From: Micavibrio_A sp041655955
GTDB lineage: Bacteria > Pseudomonadota > Alphaproteobacteria > Micavibrionales > Micavibrionaceae
DNA length: 64,000 nucleotides
Direction of reading: 5' to 3'
NCBI GenBank assembly: GCA_041655955.1
Contig: JBBAEN010000001.1
Coordinates: 558,001-622,000, forward strand
In this document: in pieces, positions 16,968-25,745 of the stretch
Numbering within the stretch: position 1 is the stretch's first letter
Layout of the letters: the number at the start of each line of letters is the position of its first letter
Position numbers and translations under genes: made by a program
The notes under the pieces: generated by a model
Seen by the model: the letters and a program-made list of their open reading frames with translations, nothing else
Told to the model about the DNA's origin: nothing
Database searches by the model: none

Positions 16968-19577
16968 TCAGGCCGCCTGCCGCTCGCCCTTGCCGCCGGG
17001 CGCTATCCGGAAATCGAGCGCATCGTCCAGAACGCCGACGCCCACCGCGTCCCCGTCGCCGATCCGCCCTTCGAGGATAAGCTCGGCCAGCCGGTTTTGC
17101 AGTTCGGTCTGGATGACGCGCTTGAGCGGCCTTGCGCCATAGGCGGGGTCATAGCCCTTATCAGCCAGCCATTTGCGGGCATCCGCACCGATATCGAGCG
17201 TGATTTGCCGCCCCTCCAAAAGCTTGTAGAGATAGCCGAGCTGGATATCGACAATCCCCGTCATCTGTTCGCGGCCAAGGCGGCGGAACAGCAGGATTTC
17301 ATCGAGGCGGTTCAGGAATTCGGGCCGGAAGGCCGCCCGCACCGCGTTCATGACGGAATCACGGGCGCTTTCGGCGTCCGCCCCGTCCGGCAACGCGACC
17401 AGATGTTCGGCCCCCAGATTGGATGTCATAATCAGAACCGTATTGGTGAAATCAACCGTACGTCCCTGCCCGTCAGTCAGGCGGCCATCGTCCAGAACCT
17501 GCAAAAGCACATTGAACACATCGGGATGCGCCTTTTCCACCTCGTCGAACAGCACGACCTGATAGGGCCTGCGCCGCACCGCTTCGGTCAGCGCGCCGCC
17601 CTCCTCATAACCGACATAGCCCGGCGGCGCGCCGATCAGGCGGGACACCGCATGTTTTTCCATATATTCCGACATATCGATCCGCACCATCGCCGAATCG
17701 TCGTCGAACAGGAATTCCGCCAGCGCCTTGGTCAATTCCGTCTTCCCGACCCCCGTAGGCCCCAAGAACAGGAAGGAACCGATAGGCCGGTTCGGGGATT
17801 GCAGCCCCGCGCGCGAACGGCGTACGGCATTGGCGACCGCCCGTACAGCATCGTCCTGCCCGACGACGCGCTCCTTGAGCTTGTCTTCCATGGCGAGCAG
17901 CTTGGCCCTCTCGCCCTCCAGCATCTTGTCCACCGGAATCCCCGTCCATTTGCTGACCACCGCGGCGATATCGTCCTCGGTCACTTCCTCGTTGATCATG
18001 CCGGCATGGCCGGATTTAGCGGCCTCGGCCAGTTTTTGCTCCAATTCGGGGATTTTGGCATATTTCAGCTCCGACGCCTTGCCCCAGTCGGAATCGCGCT
18101 CGGCCCGTTCCAGCTCGATACGGGCGCGGTCCAGCTCCTCGGTCACTTTCTGCCCGGCATTGAGTTTTTCTTTCTCCGCCATCCATTGGGCGGTCAGGTC
18201 GGCGGAACGTTTTTCAAGCACCTCCAGCTCCTCGTCCAGACGTACAAGCCGCTCTTTCGAGGCCGCGTCTTTCTCGCGGGACAGGGCCTCGCGCTCGATT
18301 TTAAGCTGCACGATCCGGCGATCCAGCTCGTCAATCTCTTCCGGCTTGGAATCGACCTGCATCCGCAGCCGCGAGGACGCCTCATCCACAAGGTCGATGG
18401 CTTTATCCGGCAGGAAACGGTCGGTGATATAGCGGTTGGACAGGGTCGCGGCGGACACAATCGCGGAATCCGTGATGCGTACACCATGATGGGCCTCGTA
18501 CTTCTCTTTCAGGCCGCGGAGGATCGAGATTGTGTCCTCCACCGTCGGCTCTGGCACAAAAACGGGCTGGAAACGGCGGGCCAGCGCCGCGTCTTTTTCG
18601 ATATGCTTCCTGTACTCGTCAAGCGTCGTCGCCCCGACCATGTGCAATTCACCGCGCGCGAGGGCGGGTTTGAGCATATTGGACGCATCCATCGCCCCGT
18701 CCGCCTTGCCCGCGCCGACCAGCGTATGCAGCTCGTCCAGAAACAGCACTATCTCGCCCGAAGCGGTCTTGATTTCGTCCAGTACGGCCTTCAGCCTTTC
18801 CTCGAATTCGCCGCGGAATTTCGCACCCGCAATCATGGAGCCGAGATCGAGCGACATCAGCCGCTTGCCTTTAAGCGATTCCGGCACGTCGCCGTTGATA
18901 ATGCGCAGGGCCAGCCCCTCGATAATCGCGGTTTTGCCGACCCCCGGCTCGCCAATCAGGACGGGGTTGTTCTTCGTCCGGCGGGACAAAATCTGGATCG
19001 TCCGGCGGATTTCCTCGTCACGGCCGATAATCGGGTCGAGCTTGCCCTCCCGCGCATCCTTGGTCAGGTCGCGGGCATATTTGGCGAGCGCCTCGAACTG
19101 GTCTTCCGCCGTCGCGGAATCCGCCGTACGGCCCTTCCTGATCTGGTTGATCGCCTGATTGACCGCGACCGGATCCAAACCGGCCTCTGCCACAATAAGG
19201 CCCATTTCGGACGCGGGCCGCGCCATCAGCATGGCCTGGAAAACACGCTCCAAAGTGACGTACTTGTCACCCGATTTTTCAGCCAATTGCAATGCGTTAT
19301 CAAGCGTCTTTGATAAATCACTTGAAATGCGTAAGCCCCCTGCGCCAGAGCCGCTCACCCGCGGCAATCTGGCCAGCGACGCCTCCACAGCCCCTTTCAG
19401 CCGCGCCGCATCGCCGCCCGCCGCCTGTACGAGCCGCAATGTCAGCCCGTCCTCGTCCTCCAGCATCTCCCGCAACAGATGCTCCGGCTCCAGCGACTGG
19501 TGGTCGGAGCGCATGGCCAAAGTCTGGGCTTTTTGGAGAATAGATTTTGTTTTTTCAGTAAAACGGTCGAATTCCAT
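16968..19577 (-). CDS. clpB: Protein disaggregase ClpB
   Basis: An 869-residue Hsp100 disaggregase that, with DnaK, rescues aggregated proteins. The order is complete: Clp-N domain (from FTEKTKSILQKAQTLA), AAA1 with Walker A GEPGVGKTA, the long coiled-coil M domain (about residues 400-520), AAA2 with GPTGVGKTE and LLQVLDDGRLTDGQGR, and the D2-small domain. The start at 19577 is chosen because the family begins MxFDRFTEK and AAGGA lies upstream; the frame runs on to 19838 without similarity. It is monocistronic. Confidence 0.97.
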   Translation of the reverse strand: MEFDRFTEKTKSILQKAQTLAMRSDHQSLEPEHLLREMLEDEDGLTLRLVQAAGGDAARLKGAVEASLARLPRVSGSGAGGLRISSDLSKTLDNALQLAEKSGDKYVTLERVFQAMLMARPASEMGLIVAEAGLDPVAVNQAINQIRKGRTADSATAEDQFEALAKYARDLTKDAREGKLDPIIGRDEEIRRTIQILSRRTKNNPVLIGEPGVGKTAIIEGLALRIINGDVPESLKGKRLMSLDLGSMIAGAKFRGEFEERLKAVLDEIKTASGEIVLFLDELHTLVGAGKADGAMDASNMLKPALARGELHMVGATTLDEYRKHIEKDAALARRFQPVFVPEPTVEDTISILRGLKEKYEAHHGVRITDSAIVSAATLSNRYITDRFLPDKAIDLVDEASSRLRMQVDSKPEEIDELDRRIVQLKIEREALSREKDAASKERLVRLDEELEVLEKRSADLTAQWMAEKEKLNAGQKVTEELDRARIELERAERDSDWGKASELKYAKIPELEQKLAEAAKSGHAGMINEEVTEDDIAAVVSKWTGIPVDKMLEGERAKLLAMEDKLKERVVGQDDAVRAVANAVRRSRAGLQSPNRPIGSFLFLGPTGVGKTELTKALAEFLFDDDSAMVRIDMSEYMEKHAVSRLIGAPPGYVGYEEGGALTEAVRRRPYQVVLFDEVEKAHPDVFNVLLQVLDDGRLTDGQGRTVDFTNTVLIMTSNLGAEHLVALPDGADAESARDSVMNAVRAAFRPEFLNRLDEILLFRRLGREQMTGIVDIQLGYLYKLLEGRQITLDIGADARKWLADKGYDPAYGARPLKRVIQTELQNRLAELILEGRIGDGDAVGVGVLDDALDFRIAPGGKGERQAA

Positions 19578-20242
19578 GAAAAGATCCTTGTAATAAAGCA
19601 ATCCAAATACGATATGCCGCGCACGGATGGCCAGCGACAACCAGCCATGATCGGCCATGACCGCCCATGGCCCCGCCAGCCAAGTGTGGCAGTTGCGCCC
19701 GCCTTCATCAAGCGCGGGGCGCGGACACCAAGCAAGAGCATCAGCACGGGCATAACAAGCACAGGCATCAAGCGCGGGCATAATGCGCGAGAAACCCGTC
19801 CATAGCTCATTATCTAAAGTTTCACCGCCGCAGATCAAGCGGTTAAAGAGGATTTATGGCGGATATCACCCGCCGAAAGCAGGGAAACGGACAAAGCCGC
19901 TCGCCATCCCGGCAGATACACCACACACAGGCCCTCCCAACGGATAACCCGCCCGAAAGCCGCATCCTCCGCCGGAATTACCCGCCCGCCGCCAAAATAC
20001 CCCTGTCCAGCGCCGGAATCCCTACTGCCAGCCACCGGAATCACCTAGGCCACCGCCGGAATTACCCTGTCCATGCGCTCCGCCGCGAGATTATCGTCCG
20101 GCGCTACGCGGGGCTTTCGCCATACCGCCTGATATGCGGCTTCAGGGGGCAGACGTACAAGCGGACAAACAACAAAAAAACGGGCCGCTTGCGACCCGTT
20201 TTTCTTATTATTACATAGCGTTACAGCAAGATGTTAAAACAA
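19578..20242. other. Intergenic region with Gly-rich relic repeats
   Basis: About 665 bases between clpB and the DUF4167 gene. Between 19965 and 20070 four diverged copies of CGCCGGAATtACC occur at 21-39-base spacing; read on the minus strand they give short Gly/Ser-rich tracts ended by stops, resembling a decayed gene tail. Otherwise I see only the terminator at 20174-20205. Confidence 0.4.
20174..20205 (-). terminator. Rho-independent terminator
   Basis: ACGGGcCGC and GCGaCCCGT form a stem flanked by A-runs and T-runs on both sides. It lies just past the DUF4167 stop, so it would end the prfA-prmC-DUF4167 transcript; symmetry allows use in both directions. Confidence 0.8.
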
Positions 20243-20701
20243 TCACACAGCCTCTAACATATCCTCGTCAGACGTGGCGCCTTCACCCGTTGCCACCTCA
20301 TCCTTTTTCTTAACGTCGCCTCCCAAGATACTGGCCGGCAATGATAAATCATCTTCGCTCGCGGCATTGCCATCGGCTTCCTGCGGGGCGTACGCGCCTT
20401 GCGGGCGTTGATAGCCCTGGCCCTGAAACTCTTCATTCCAGCTATTGATGATGCGCTGGTAATGTTCGGCATGCTGCATATAGCTTTCGGCAAGTACGGC
20501 ATCGCCGCCAGCCGCCGCATCCTTGGCAAGGGCGAGATATTTCTCGCACACCTGATGCGCCGTGCCGCGAATACGTACGTCGGGGCCGTTACTATCGAAA
20601 ATCTGGTTACGGTTCTGCGTCGCGCCGCGGCGCTGGCCGTTATTCTGCCCGCCATTATGGCCGCGATTGCGGGGGCGTCTGTGGGGGGTTCCATGTCTCA
20701 T
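20243..20701 (-). CDS. DUF4167-domain protein
   Basis: A 152-residue protein of the DUF4167 family, typical of alphaproteobacteria and usually sited after prmC, as here. The basic, Gly/Asn/Arg-rich N-terminus (HRRPRNRGHNGGQNNGQRRG) is followed by the conserved core IFDSNGPDVRIRGTAHQV and a helix with YLALAKDAAAGGD...AESYMQHAEHYQRI. The C-terminal third is acidic and poor in structure. Its job is not established; the basic tail suggests RNA or ribosome binding. Start ATG at 20701. Confidence 0.9.
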   Translation of the reverse strand: MRHGTPHRRPRNRGHNGGQNNGQRRGATQNRNQIFDSNGPDVRIRGTAHQVCEKYLALAKDAAAGGDAVLAESYMQHAEHYQRIINSWNEEFQGQGYQRPQGAYAPQEADGNAASEDDLSLPASILGGDVKKKDEVATGEGATSDEDMLEAV

Positions 20702-20770
20702 TACTGTGTATCCCTTAACTGCTTCTATTTCCCTAATATTTTCTTCTTATCAACAGAATCATACACAAGT

Positions 20771-20800
20771 ACAACCTTACCTGATTTGCGTACAGGTTGT
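20771..20800 (-). promoter_or_regulatory. Inverted repeat in DUF4167 upstream region
   Basis: ACAACCT (20771-20777) and AGGTTGT (20794-20800) are inverted repeats, with a partly paired inner part, in an AT-rich 231-base gap between prmC and the DUF4167 gene. It could be an operator or a leader hairpin. The gap suggests that DUF4167 has its own promoter. Confidence 0.35.
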
Positions 20801-20932
20801 ATAGCAAAAGTCGTTCTATTTTTAAAAAGTCTGTCTTTTCATATTTCCGGCGACCCCGGCTCATCGACCGACAGAAATGTCCTGAGCAACATGACCATAC
20901 GTTGGGGTTCCGATTCGGATCAACAGGGACTG

Positions 20933-21955
20933 TCAAATATATTTCCAGTTTTCCCCAAATCCTATTTCAACGACCCTTGGGATACCGGCCAAATCCCTGT
21001 ACGATTCGCCTTGGGCCATCATAGAGTCTGCCACGAGTCGCGCAAGGTCTTTCTCCTGTCCCGCACCGATTTCAAACAGTGCAAATCCGTCACACGCCAA
21101 ATGTTTTTTTAGGTCTTTCAAGATGGTTTTATAGGCGTCCAGACCATCCGCCCCCCCGCTCAAGGCAAGAATCGGGTCGTGATTCCGCACTTCGGGGGCG
21201 AGAGATTCGATATGGGATTCGCAAATATAGGGCGGATTCGACACAATCAGGTCAAAAAGCGCCCTCTCCTTGCCCGGCATGGCGGAATCAGCCCCGCTAT
21301 CCATTGCGCTCCCCCTCCCGCAATCTGCGCCGCCCTGCTCCTGTTCGCGCCCGTCTTCCTTCCGGCGCGCCTCCAGCGGCTCGAACCACGATCCGCACAG
21401 GAATTCCACACGGTTATCCACAGAATGCTGTGTAGCATTTTCACGGGAAACAGCCACCGCGCCGGGATTAAGGTCAATTCCGACCCCCGTGGCCTCCGGC
21501 AATTCCTTCAAAAGCGAGATAAGGACGCAGCCCGTACCGGTGCCGAGTTCAAGAATCCGCAAGCCATCGCCCCGCCATCCGGACGAGGCCATGGCGGCCA
21601 GACCGGTCTCCCGCCCGTCCAGCATCGCGCGGCCCCTTTTAAGGGCGGCTTCGACGAGCGTTTCCGTATCCGGCCTGGGGTCCAGCGTGTCCTTTGTGAC
21701 CTTGAAAGTAAGGCCCCAAAACTCCCTCTCCCCCGCGATGCGCGAAACAGGCTCCCCTTCCAGCCGGCGGGAGAGTAAATTCATTGTCTTTTCAACAACT
21801 TCCACCGGAAGGGGGGTCGAGCCCCCCGCGATCAAATCGGCATCGGAAAAATGCCCCCCCTGCCGGAGCAAAAGCCGCGCGTCGAGGGCGGGCGTTTCCA
21901 TCCCTGCGGCCTCCAGCGCACGGCGCATTTTCAAGAGCAATTCATCGCGTGTCAT
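20933..21955 (-). CDS. prmC: Release-factor glutamine methyltransferase
   Basis: A 340-residue PrmC/HemK, which methylates the Gln of the GGQ motif of peptide release factors, using SAM. It has an N-terminal helical domain, REFWGLTF, the SAM-binding motif ELGTGTGC (136-143), and the catalytic NPPY (240-243). It sits 94 bases downstream of prfA, its substrate. It is longer than usual: about 35 polar residues (196-230, with many Arg/Glu/Gly) are inserted between the SAM domain strand and NPPY, and a second ~20-residue excess occurs near 107-130. These look like surface loops. Confidence 0.95.
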   Translation of the reverse strand: MTRDELLLKMRRALEAAGMETPALDARLLLRQGGHFSDADLIAGGSTPLPVEVVEKTMNLLSRRLEGEPVSRIAGEREFWGLTFKVTKDTLDPRPDTETLVEAALKRGRAMLDGRETGLAAMASSGWRGDGLRILELGTGTGCVLISLLKELPEATGVGIDLNPGAVAVSRENATQHSVDNRVEFLCGSWFEPLEARRKEDGREQEQGGADCGRGSAMDSGADSAMPGKERALFDLIVSNPPYICESHIESLAPEVRNHDPILALSGGADGLDAYKTILKDLKKHLACDGFALFEIGAGQEKDLARLVADSMMAQGESYRDLAGIPRVVEIGFGENWKYI

Positions 21956-22049
21956 GGGCGTTTCTATACGCGCCTCCGCCCGCGCGGGCCAGAAATTTCT
22001 TTCGGCCCGCCCTTACTATTTTAGCAAAAACTAAATAAGGAAAATGCAA

Positions 22050-23114
22050 TTAAACGTCGAGATTGGCGAGCTGTTGCGCCTGCGATTCCGTGATGAGCGT
22101 GTCGATAACCTCGCCCAGCCCTTCGCCCATCATAATCTCGTCGAGATTATAAAGGGTGAGGCCGATCCGGTGGTCGGTCAGGCGGCTTTGCGGGAAATTA
22201 TATGTCCTGATCCGCTCTGAACGGTCGCCGGAGCCGATCTGCCCCTTCCGATCCGCCGCCCGCTCCGCGTCGAGCTTTTGGCGCTGCATGTCATAAAGCT
22301 TGGTTTTCAGCAAGGACATGGCCCGCGCCTTGTTCTTGTGCTGGGATTTTTCTTCCTGAATGGCGACGGCGATACCGGTGGGAATATGCGTGACGCGCAC
22401 GGCGGAATCCGTCGTATTGACCGACTGGCCGCCGGAACCTTGCGACCGGAACACGTCGATCCGCAGATCTTTTTCCTCGATATGGATGTCCACGTCTTCG
22501 GCTTCGGGGAGAACGGCGACTGTCGCGGCGGAAGTGTGGATGCGCCCTTGCGTTTCCGTCTTCGGCACGCGCTGGACGCGGTGGCCGCCGGATTCATATT
22601 TGAGCCGGGCGAAAACATTGCTGCCCGAAATATTGACGATAATCTCCTTATAACCGCCGAGATCGTTCGCCGACATTTCAATGACTTCCACCCTCCATCC
22701 CTGAAGCGCGGCATAATTATTATACATAGCGAACAGGTCGGCGGCGAACAGCGCGGCTTCGTCCCCGCCCGTACCGGCGCGGATTTCCATGACGGCGTTT
22801 TTGGAGTCTGCGGAATCCCGCGGCAACAGGGCGATTTTTATTCTGTCTTCAAGGACGGGGAGTTTTTCTTCCAGTTCGTCAAGTTCGGCCTGTGCCAGCT
22901 CTGCCATATCGGGGTCATCGAGCATTTCCTTCGCCGCCTCGATGCCTTCGGCAGCCGCTTTATACTCATTATATATTTCCACGACATCCTGAAGCTCGGC
23001 ATATTCTTTCGACAGCCTGACGAAATCCTCGCCCGAAAGCCCGCCCGCGCTCATCTGCTCGCCCAGTTCCTTATGCCGCGCCGCGATGGGGGCCAGTTTT
23101 GAAAGATAATCCAT
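22050..23114 (-). CDS. prfA: Peptide chain release factor 1
   Basis: A full-length RF1 (354 residues), terminating translation at UAA/UAG. Domain 3 contains RSQGSGGQSVNTTDS with the catalytic GGQ, and the stop-recognition segment holds the P-x-T tripeptide in QRVPKTETQGRIHTSA (PKT instead of the common PAT), which marks RF1 rather than RF2. It leads the prfA-prmC pair. An 86-base gap separates it from the upstream membrane-protein gene. Confidence 0.97.
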   Translation of the reverse strand: MDYLSKLAPIAARHKELGEQMSAGGLSGEDFVRLSKEYAELQDVVEIYNEYKAAAEGIEAAKEMLDDPDMAELAQAELDELEEKLPVLEDRIKIALLPRDSADSKNAVMEIRAGTGGDEAALFAADLFAMYNNYAALQGWRVEVIEMSANDLGGYKEIIVNISGSNVFARLKYESGGHRVQRVPKTETQGRIHTSAATVAVLPEAEDVDIHIEEKDLRIDVFRSQGSGGQSVNTTDSAVRVTHIPTGIAVAIQEEKSQHKNKARAMSLLKTKLYDMQRQKLDAERAADRKGQIGSGDRSERIRTYNFPQSRLTDHRIGLTLYNLDEIMMGEGLGEVIDTLITESQAQQLANLDV

Positions 23115-23200
23115 AGGAGTGGTTTTTAGAGAGAAAACAGGCGGAGATCAACAGAATGTCATGCAAGAGCCAGGCAAGCGGCTTTCGGCAGGGCGCGCCG

Positions 23201-23974
23201 CTAACGGGCCAGCAGGACGTGGAAAAAACGGTAAGCGTGCGGAAGCGTATCAATCGCATCAATCGTACACATGGTTCTTTTGCCAGCCAGAACGCCGTCA
23301 GTATCCACCAAATGCCTGTCACCGTCCCATGAGCCGTTATAATTACCAACCGCCTCCCGTTCATGCTTCGGGGAATCCCCGCCAATATCAGGAATTCCCA
23401 TCTTTTCATTTATTTTCAGGCAAACCTCCTTGCGAGGATAAGGCATGAATAAAATGATATCCTGCGCATCCGTTCCGACACCGGGCATGGCCATGCGCTG
23501 AACAACCAAAGAGCCCTCTTTCGTCCCCGTCGTCGGCAGGGCGGGATCGGCATATAAAAACTTATCGGGCATCATCCGCGCCCGAAGCCCTCCGGCAGGG
23601 CCGAACACCGCGCAACTGCCATCCATCCGGCGCTTTGGGTTGCGTGTTTCGGGGATAAGCAGGCCCCCGCCCCTGTTTATCCATACATCATTGTGGAAAT
23701 CGAATTCTTCTTCGCCGCAGCCGCGGATGCGAAGCTTTTGCACCGCTTTTCCAATGGCGTCGGCATAGGCGATGATTTCCGTTGCCGCCAAATCTGCCTG
23801 CACCGCACCCATCATGGAAACGGGCGCCCTGCCCTCCCGCAACATGGCATAGGAAAGCGCGGCGAAGAGCGCAACGGCAATAAGGATAAAGACAAGAACC
23901 GATCCGGCTTTATGCGGGACGGGCGGCCGCAAAAAAGGCCGGACAGGATAAAGACGGTTTTCAAATAAAGACAT
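23201..23974 (-). CDS. Prepilin-like single-span membrane protein
   Basis: A 257-residue protein with one N-terminal hydrophobic helix (about residues 24-46, SVLVFILIAVALFAALSYAM) preceded by Pro/Arg-rich residues, then a large extracytoplasmic domain with four spaced cysteines (RGCGEE, GSCAVF, EVCLKI, TMCTID). The layout is like minor pilins/pseudopilins, but the FTLxE cleavage motif is absent, so processing is doubtful. I chose the ATG at 23974 because AGGGGAG lies upstream; a TTG at 23980 is also in frame. It is preceded by an unusual structured region. Function unknown. Confidence 0.65.
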   Translation of the reverse strand: MSLFENRLYPVRPFLRPPVPHKAGSVLVFILIAVALFAALSYAMLREGRAPVSMMGAVQADLAATEIIAYADAIGKAVQKLRIRGCGEEEFDFHNDVWINRGGGLLIPETRNPKRRMDGSCAVFGPAGGLRARMMPDKFLYADPALPTTGTKEGSLVVQRMAMPGVGTDAQDIILFMPYPRKEVCLKINEKMGIPDIGGDSPKHEREAVGNYNGSWDGDRHLVDTDGVLAGKRTMCTIDAIDTLPHAYRFFHVLLAR

Positions 23975-23977
23975 CGG

Positions 23978-24010
23978 CAACTCCCCTACGCTCTGATGAT
24001 CGGGGAGTTG
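23978..24010 (-). promoter_or_regulatory. Hairpin over ribosome-binding site
   Basis: CAACTCCCC (23978-23986) and GGGGAGTTG (24002-24010) are a perfect 9-bp inverted repeat. On the minus-strand mRNA the 3' arm contains the GGGGAG ribosome site six bases before the ATG at 23974, so folding would hide it. Together with the folded element just upstream it looks like an expression platform. Confidence 0.6.
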
Positions 24011-24015
24011 ATAAA

Positions 24016-24136
24016 CCCATCGGATGAAGGGTCGTCCTGACCTTTACCCGCCGGAGCAGGTTGGACATACGCCAGAACCTCCCCGACCAAGCGTCGAGGA
24101 GTGCAGGTAACGGCTACACAAGCCGCATCCGATAAG
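24016..24136 (-). ncRNA. Structured leader RNA / riboswitch candidate
   Basis: A multi-branched fold is evident. P1: 24016-24026 pairs with 24126-24136 (core ATCGGATG/CATCCGAT). Inside are four hairpins: 24111-24115/24121-24125 (CGGCT/AGCCG), 24079-24087/24093-24101 (CTCCCCGAC/GTCGAGGAG, with one G-T pair), 24046-24051/24056-24061, and 24027-24033/24039-24045. It is 5' of the ribosome-site hairpin and pilin-like gene, in the right order for a cis-regulatory aptamer. I compared by eye with TPP, FMN, SAM, cobalamin, lysine and cyclic-di-GMP types and saw no match. A free-standing RNA is also possible. Confidence 0.5.
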
Positions 24137-24257
24137 GGGTTATCACGCCCCGGAATCCTTTCGAATTCCGACGAAAATCGTATAGGAAAATTATGGAGAG
24201 TCAATGCGGGCGCTTGACGGCGGGCCAAGAAACGAGGGCGGGCCGGCCTATACGCAC

Positions 24258-24285
24258 AAAAAAGCCCGGCATATACCGGGCTTTG
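24258..24285 (-). terminator. Rho-independent terminator
   Basis: AAGCCCGG-catata-CCGGGCTT, a stem with an A-run on the plus strand that becomes a T-run in the minus-strand direction. It follows the small gene ending at 24305. Confidence 0.8.
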
Positions 24286-24304
24286 TCGTCAAAAGGCCAA
24301 AGAC

Positions 24305-24430
24305 CTATTTCGCATCCGCTTTTTTCTCATCAGCATTTTGCTGCTCCGGAGCATTGCCCTGAGTGCCGGCTTTATTTTCTTCTTCGGCTTTGGCTTCGGG
24401 CTGGACGTTTTGTTTTTCATTCGTGTTCAT
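24305..24430 (-). CDS. Small hydrophilic protein
   Basis: A 41-residue protein rich in Glu, Gln, Asn, Ala and Lys (starting MNTNEKQNVQPEAK), likely disordered. AAAGGA lies upstream of the ATG at 24430, and a strong terminator follows, which supports expression. The longer in-frame start at 24508 is less likely. No family recognised. Confidence 0.5.
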   Translation of the reverse strand: MNTNEKQNVQPEAKAEEENKAGTQGNAPEQQNADEKKADAK

Positions 24431-24558
24431 AATCAATATCCTTTTTATGCTTACGGGCAAAGAAGTTTGCCCGCGAAACACACTTAGGGCGAAAGTAAAA
24501 ATAGGCAAGGCTTTCAGTAAAACTATTTTATTATTAAGGATAATTACTTTCCAAAACC

Positions 24559-25698
24559 CTATTCAGCCGCGATTTCCATGCCTGCTTCTTGCAAAGACGC
24601 CGCTTTTTCTTCGATCATCGCGACAATATAATCGACAATACTCATATCGCCTTCGTTAAAGCGATGCGCCTTGTCGCCGCCGATATAAATCTGGTGATGG
24701 CCCGCGCCGCCGCCGGTAAGGCCGATATCGGTCATCAAAGCTTCGCCGGGGCCGTTGACGACGCAGCCGATAATCGAAACGGTCATCGGCGTCGTGATGT
24801 GGGCGATGCGCTCTTCCAGCGCGGTGACGGTTTCAATCACCTTGAATTGCTGCCGCGCGCAGGACGGGCACGCCACGATATTGACGCCGCGATGGCGCAG
24901 CCCCAGCGATTTGAGCAGATCGAACCCGACCCTGATTTCCTCAACCGGATCGGCGGACAAGGAAACGCGGATCGTATCGCCTATGCCGGCCCAGAGCAGG
25001 TTGCCCATGCCGATGGCGGATTTGATCGTCCCCGATCGCAAACCGCCCGCCTCTGTAATCCCAAGATGCAAGGGATAGTCGCAAATATCGGCCAATTGTT
25101 GGTATGCGGCAACCGCCATAAACACGTCGGACGCCTTGCAGGAGATTTTAAAATTGAAAAAATCGTGATCTTCGAGAATCCGGATATGGCGCTTTGCGCT
25201 TTCGACCATCGCGTCGGGGCATGGCTCGCCATATTGTTCCAGAAGGTCGCGCTCCAGCGAGCCGGCATTGACGCCGATGCGGATGGAACAATTATGATCC
25301 TTCGCCGCCTGAATGACATCTTTTACTTTCGCGGCGCTGCCGATATTGCCCGGATTGATACGCAGGCAGGCCGCGCCGTTTTGCGCCGCCTCGATCCCGC
25401 GTTTATAATGGAAGTGGATATCGGCGACGATAGGGACGTTTATTTGCGGGACGATTTGTTTGAGCGCCGCGGAGGATTCTTCGTCGGGGCAGGAAACACG
25501 GACAATGTCCGCGCCCGCCGCCTCAAGCGCCTGAATTTGCGCGACGGTCGCGGCGACGTCGTGGGTCAGCGTATTGGTCATGGACTGGACGGTGATGGGA
25601 GAATCCGCGCCGACGGGAACATTGCCGACCCATATCTTGCGGCTCCGGCGCCGCTCTATCATCCGCCACGGACGTATGCTGTTGTGATTACCTGCCAT
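24559..25698 (-). CDS. ispG: HMB-PP synthase IspG (GcpE)
   Basis: A 379-residue 4Fe-4S enzyme of the MEP isoprenoid pathway that makes HMB-PP from methylerythritol cyclodiphosphate. The TIM-barrel domain begins with RKIWVGNVPVGADSPITVQS and includes VADIHFHYKRG and INPGNIG. The C-terminal cluster-binding part shows CPSCARQQF and IIGCVVNGPGEA, giving the three Cys ligands. It follows two small genes and the RodZ-like gene on the same strand, an order known in alphaproteobacteria. A MEP rather than mevalonate route is implied. Confidence 0.97.
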   Translation of the reverse strand: MAGNHNSIRPWRMIERRRSRKIWVGNVPVGADSPITVQSMTNTLTHDVAATVAQIQALEAAGADIVRVSCPDEESSAALKQIVPQINVPIVADIHFHYKRGIEAAQNGAACLRINPGNIGSAAKVKDVIQAAKDHNCSIRIGVNAGSLERDLLEQYGEPCPDAMVESAKRHIRILEDHDFFNFKISCKASDVFMAVAAYQQLADICDYPLHLGITEAGGLRSGTIKSAIGMGNLLWAGIGDTIRVSLSADPVEEIRVGFDLLKSLGLRHRGVNIVACPSCARQQFKVIETVTALEERIAHITTPMTVSIIGCVVNGPGEALMTDIGLTGGGAGHHQIYIGGDKAHRFNEGDMSIVDYIVAMIEEKAASLQEAGMEIAAE

Positions 25699-25745
25699 GG
25701 GCAGTATTTAGCAGGAACGCCGGAGAAAATCCAATAAGGATTATG

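Noticed and set aside
16716..19313. Long plus-strand open frame opposite clpB
   Set aside because: It is antisense to a complete ClpB with all motifs and has no recognisable domain; an artefact of GC-rich codon use.
19856..20218. 120-residue plus-strand frame
   Set aside because: It runs across the terminator at 20174-20205 and the repeat tract, with composition unlike a protein.
24016..24136. TPP, FMN, cobalamin, SRP RNA or 5S RNA
   Set aside because: The characteristic conserved blocks of these RNAs are not present on either strand; only a short CGTAGGGGA string resembles a TPP end.
23986..24228. 80-residue minus-strand frame upstream of the prepilin-like gene
   Set aside because: It spans the structured RNA; the base pairing across the region explains the sequence better than coding does, and no ribosome site precedes it.
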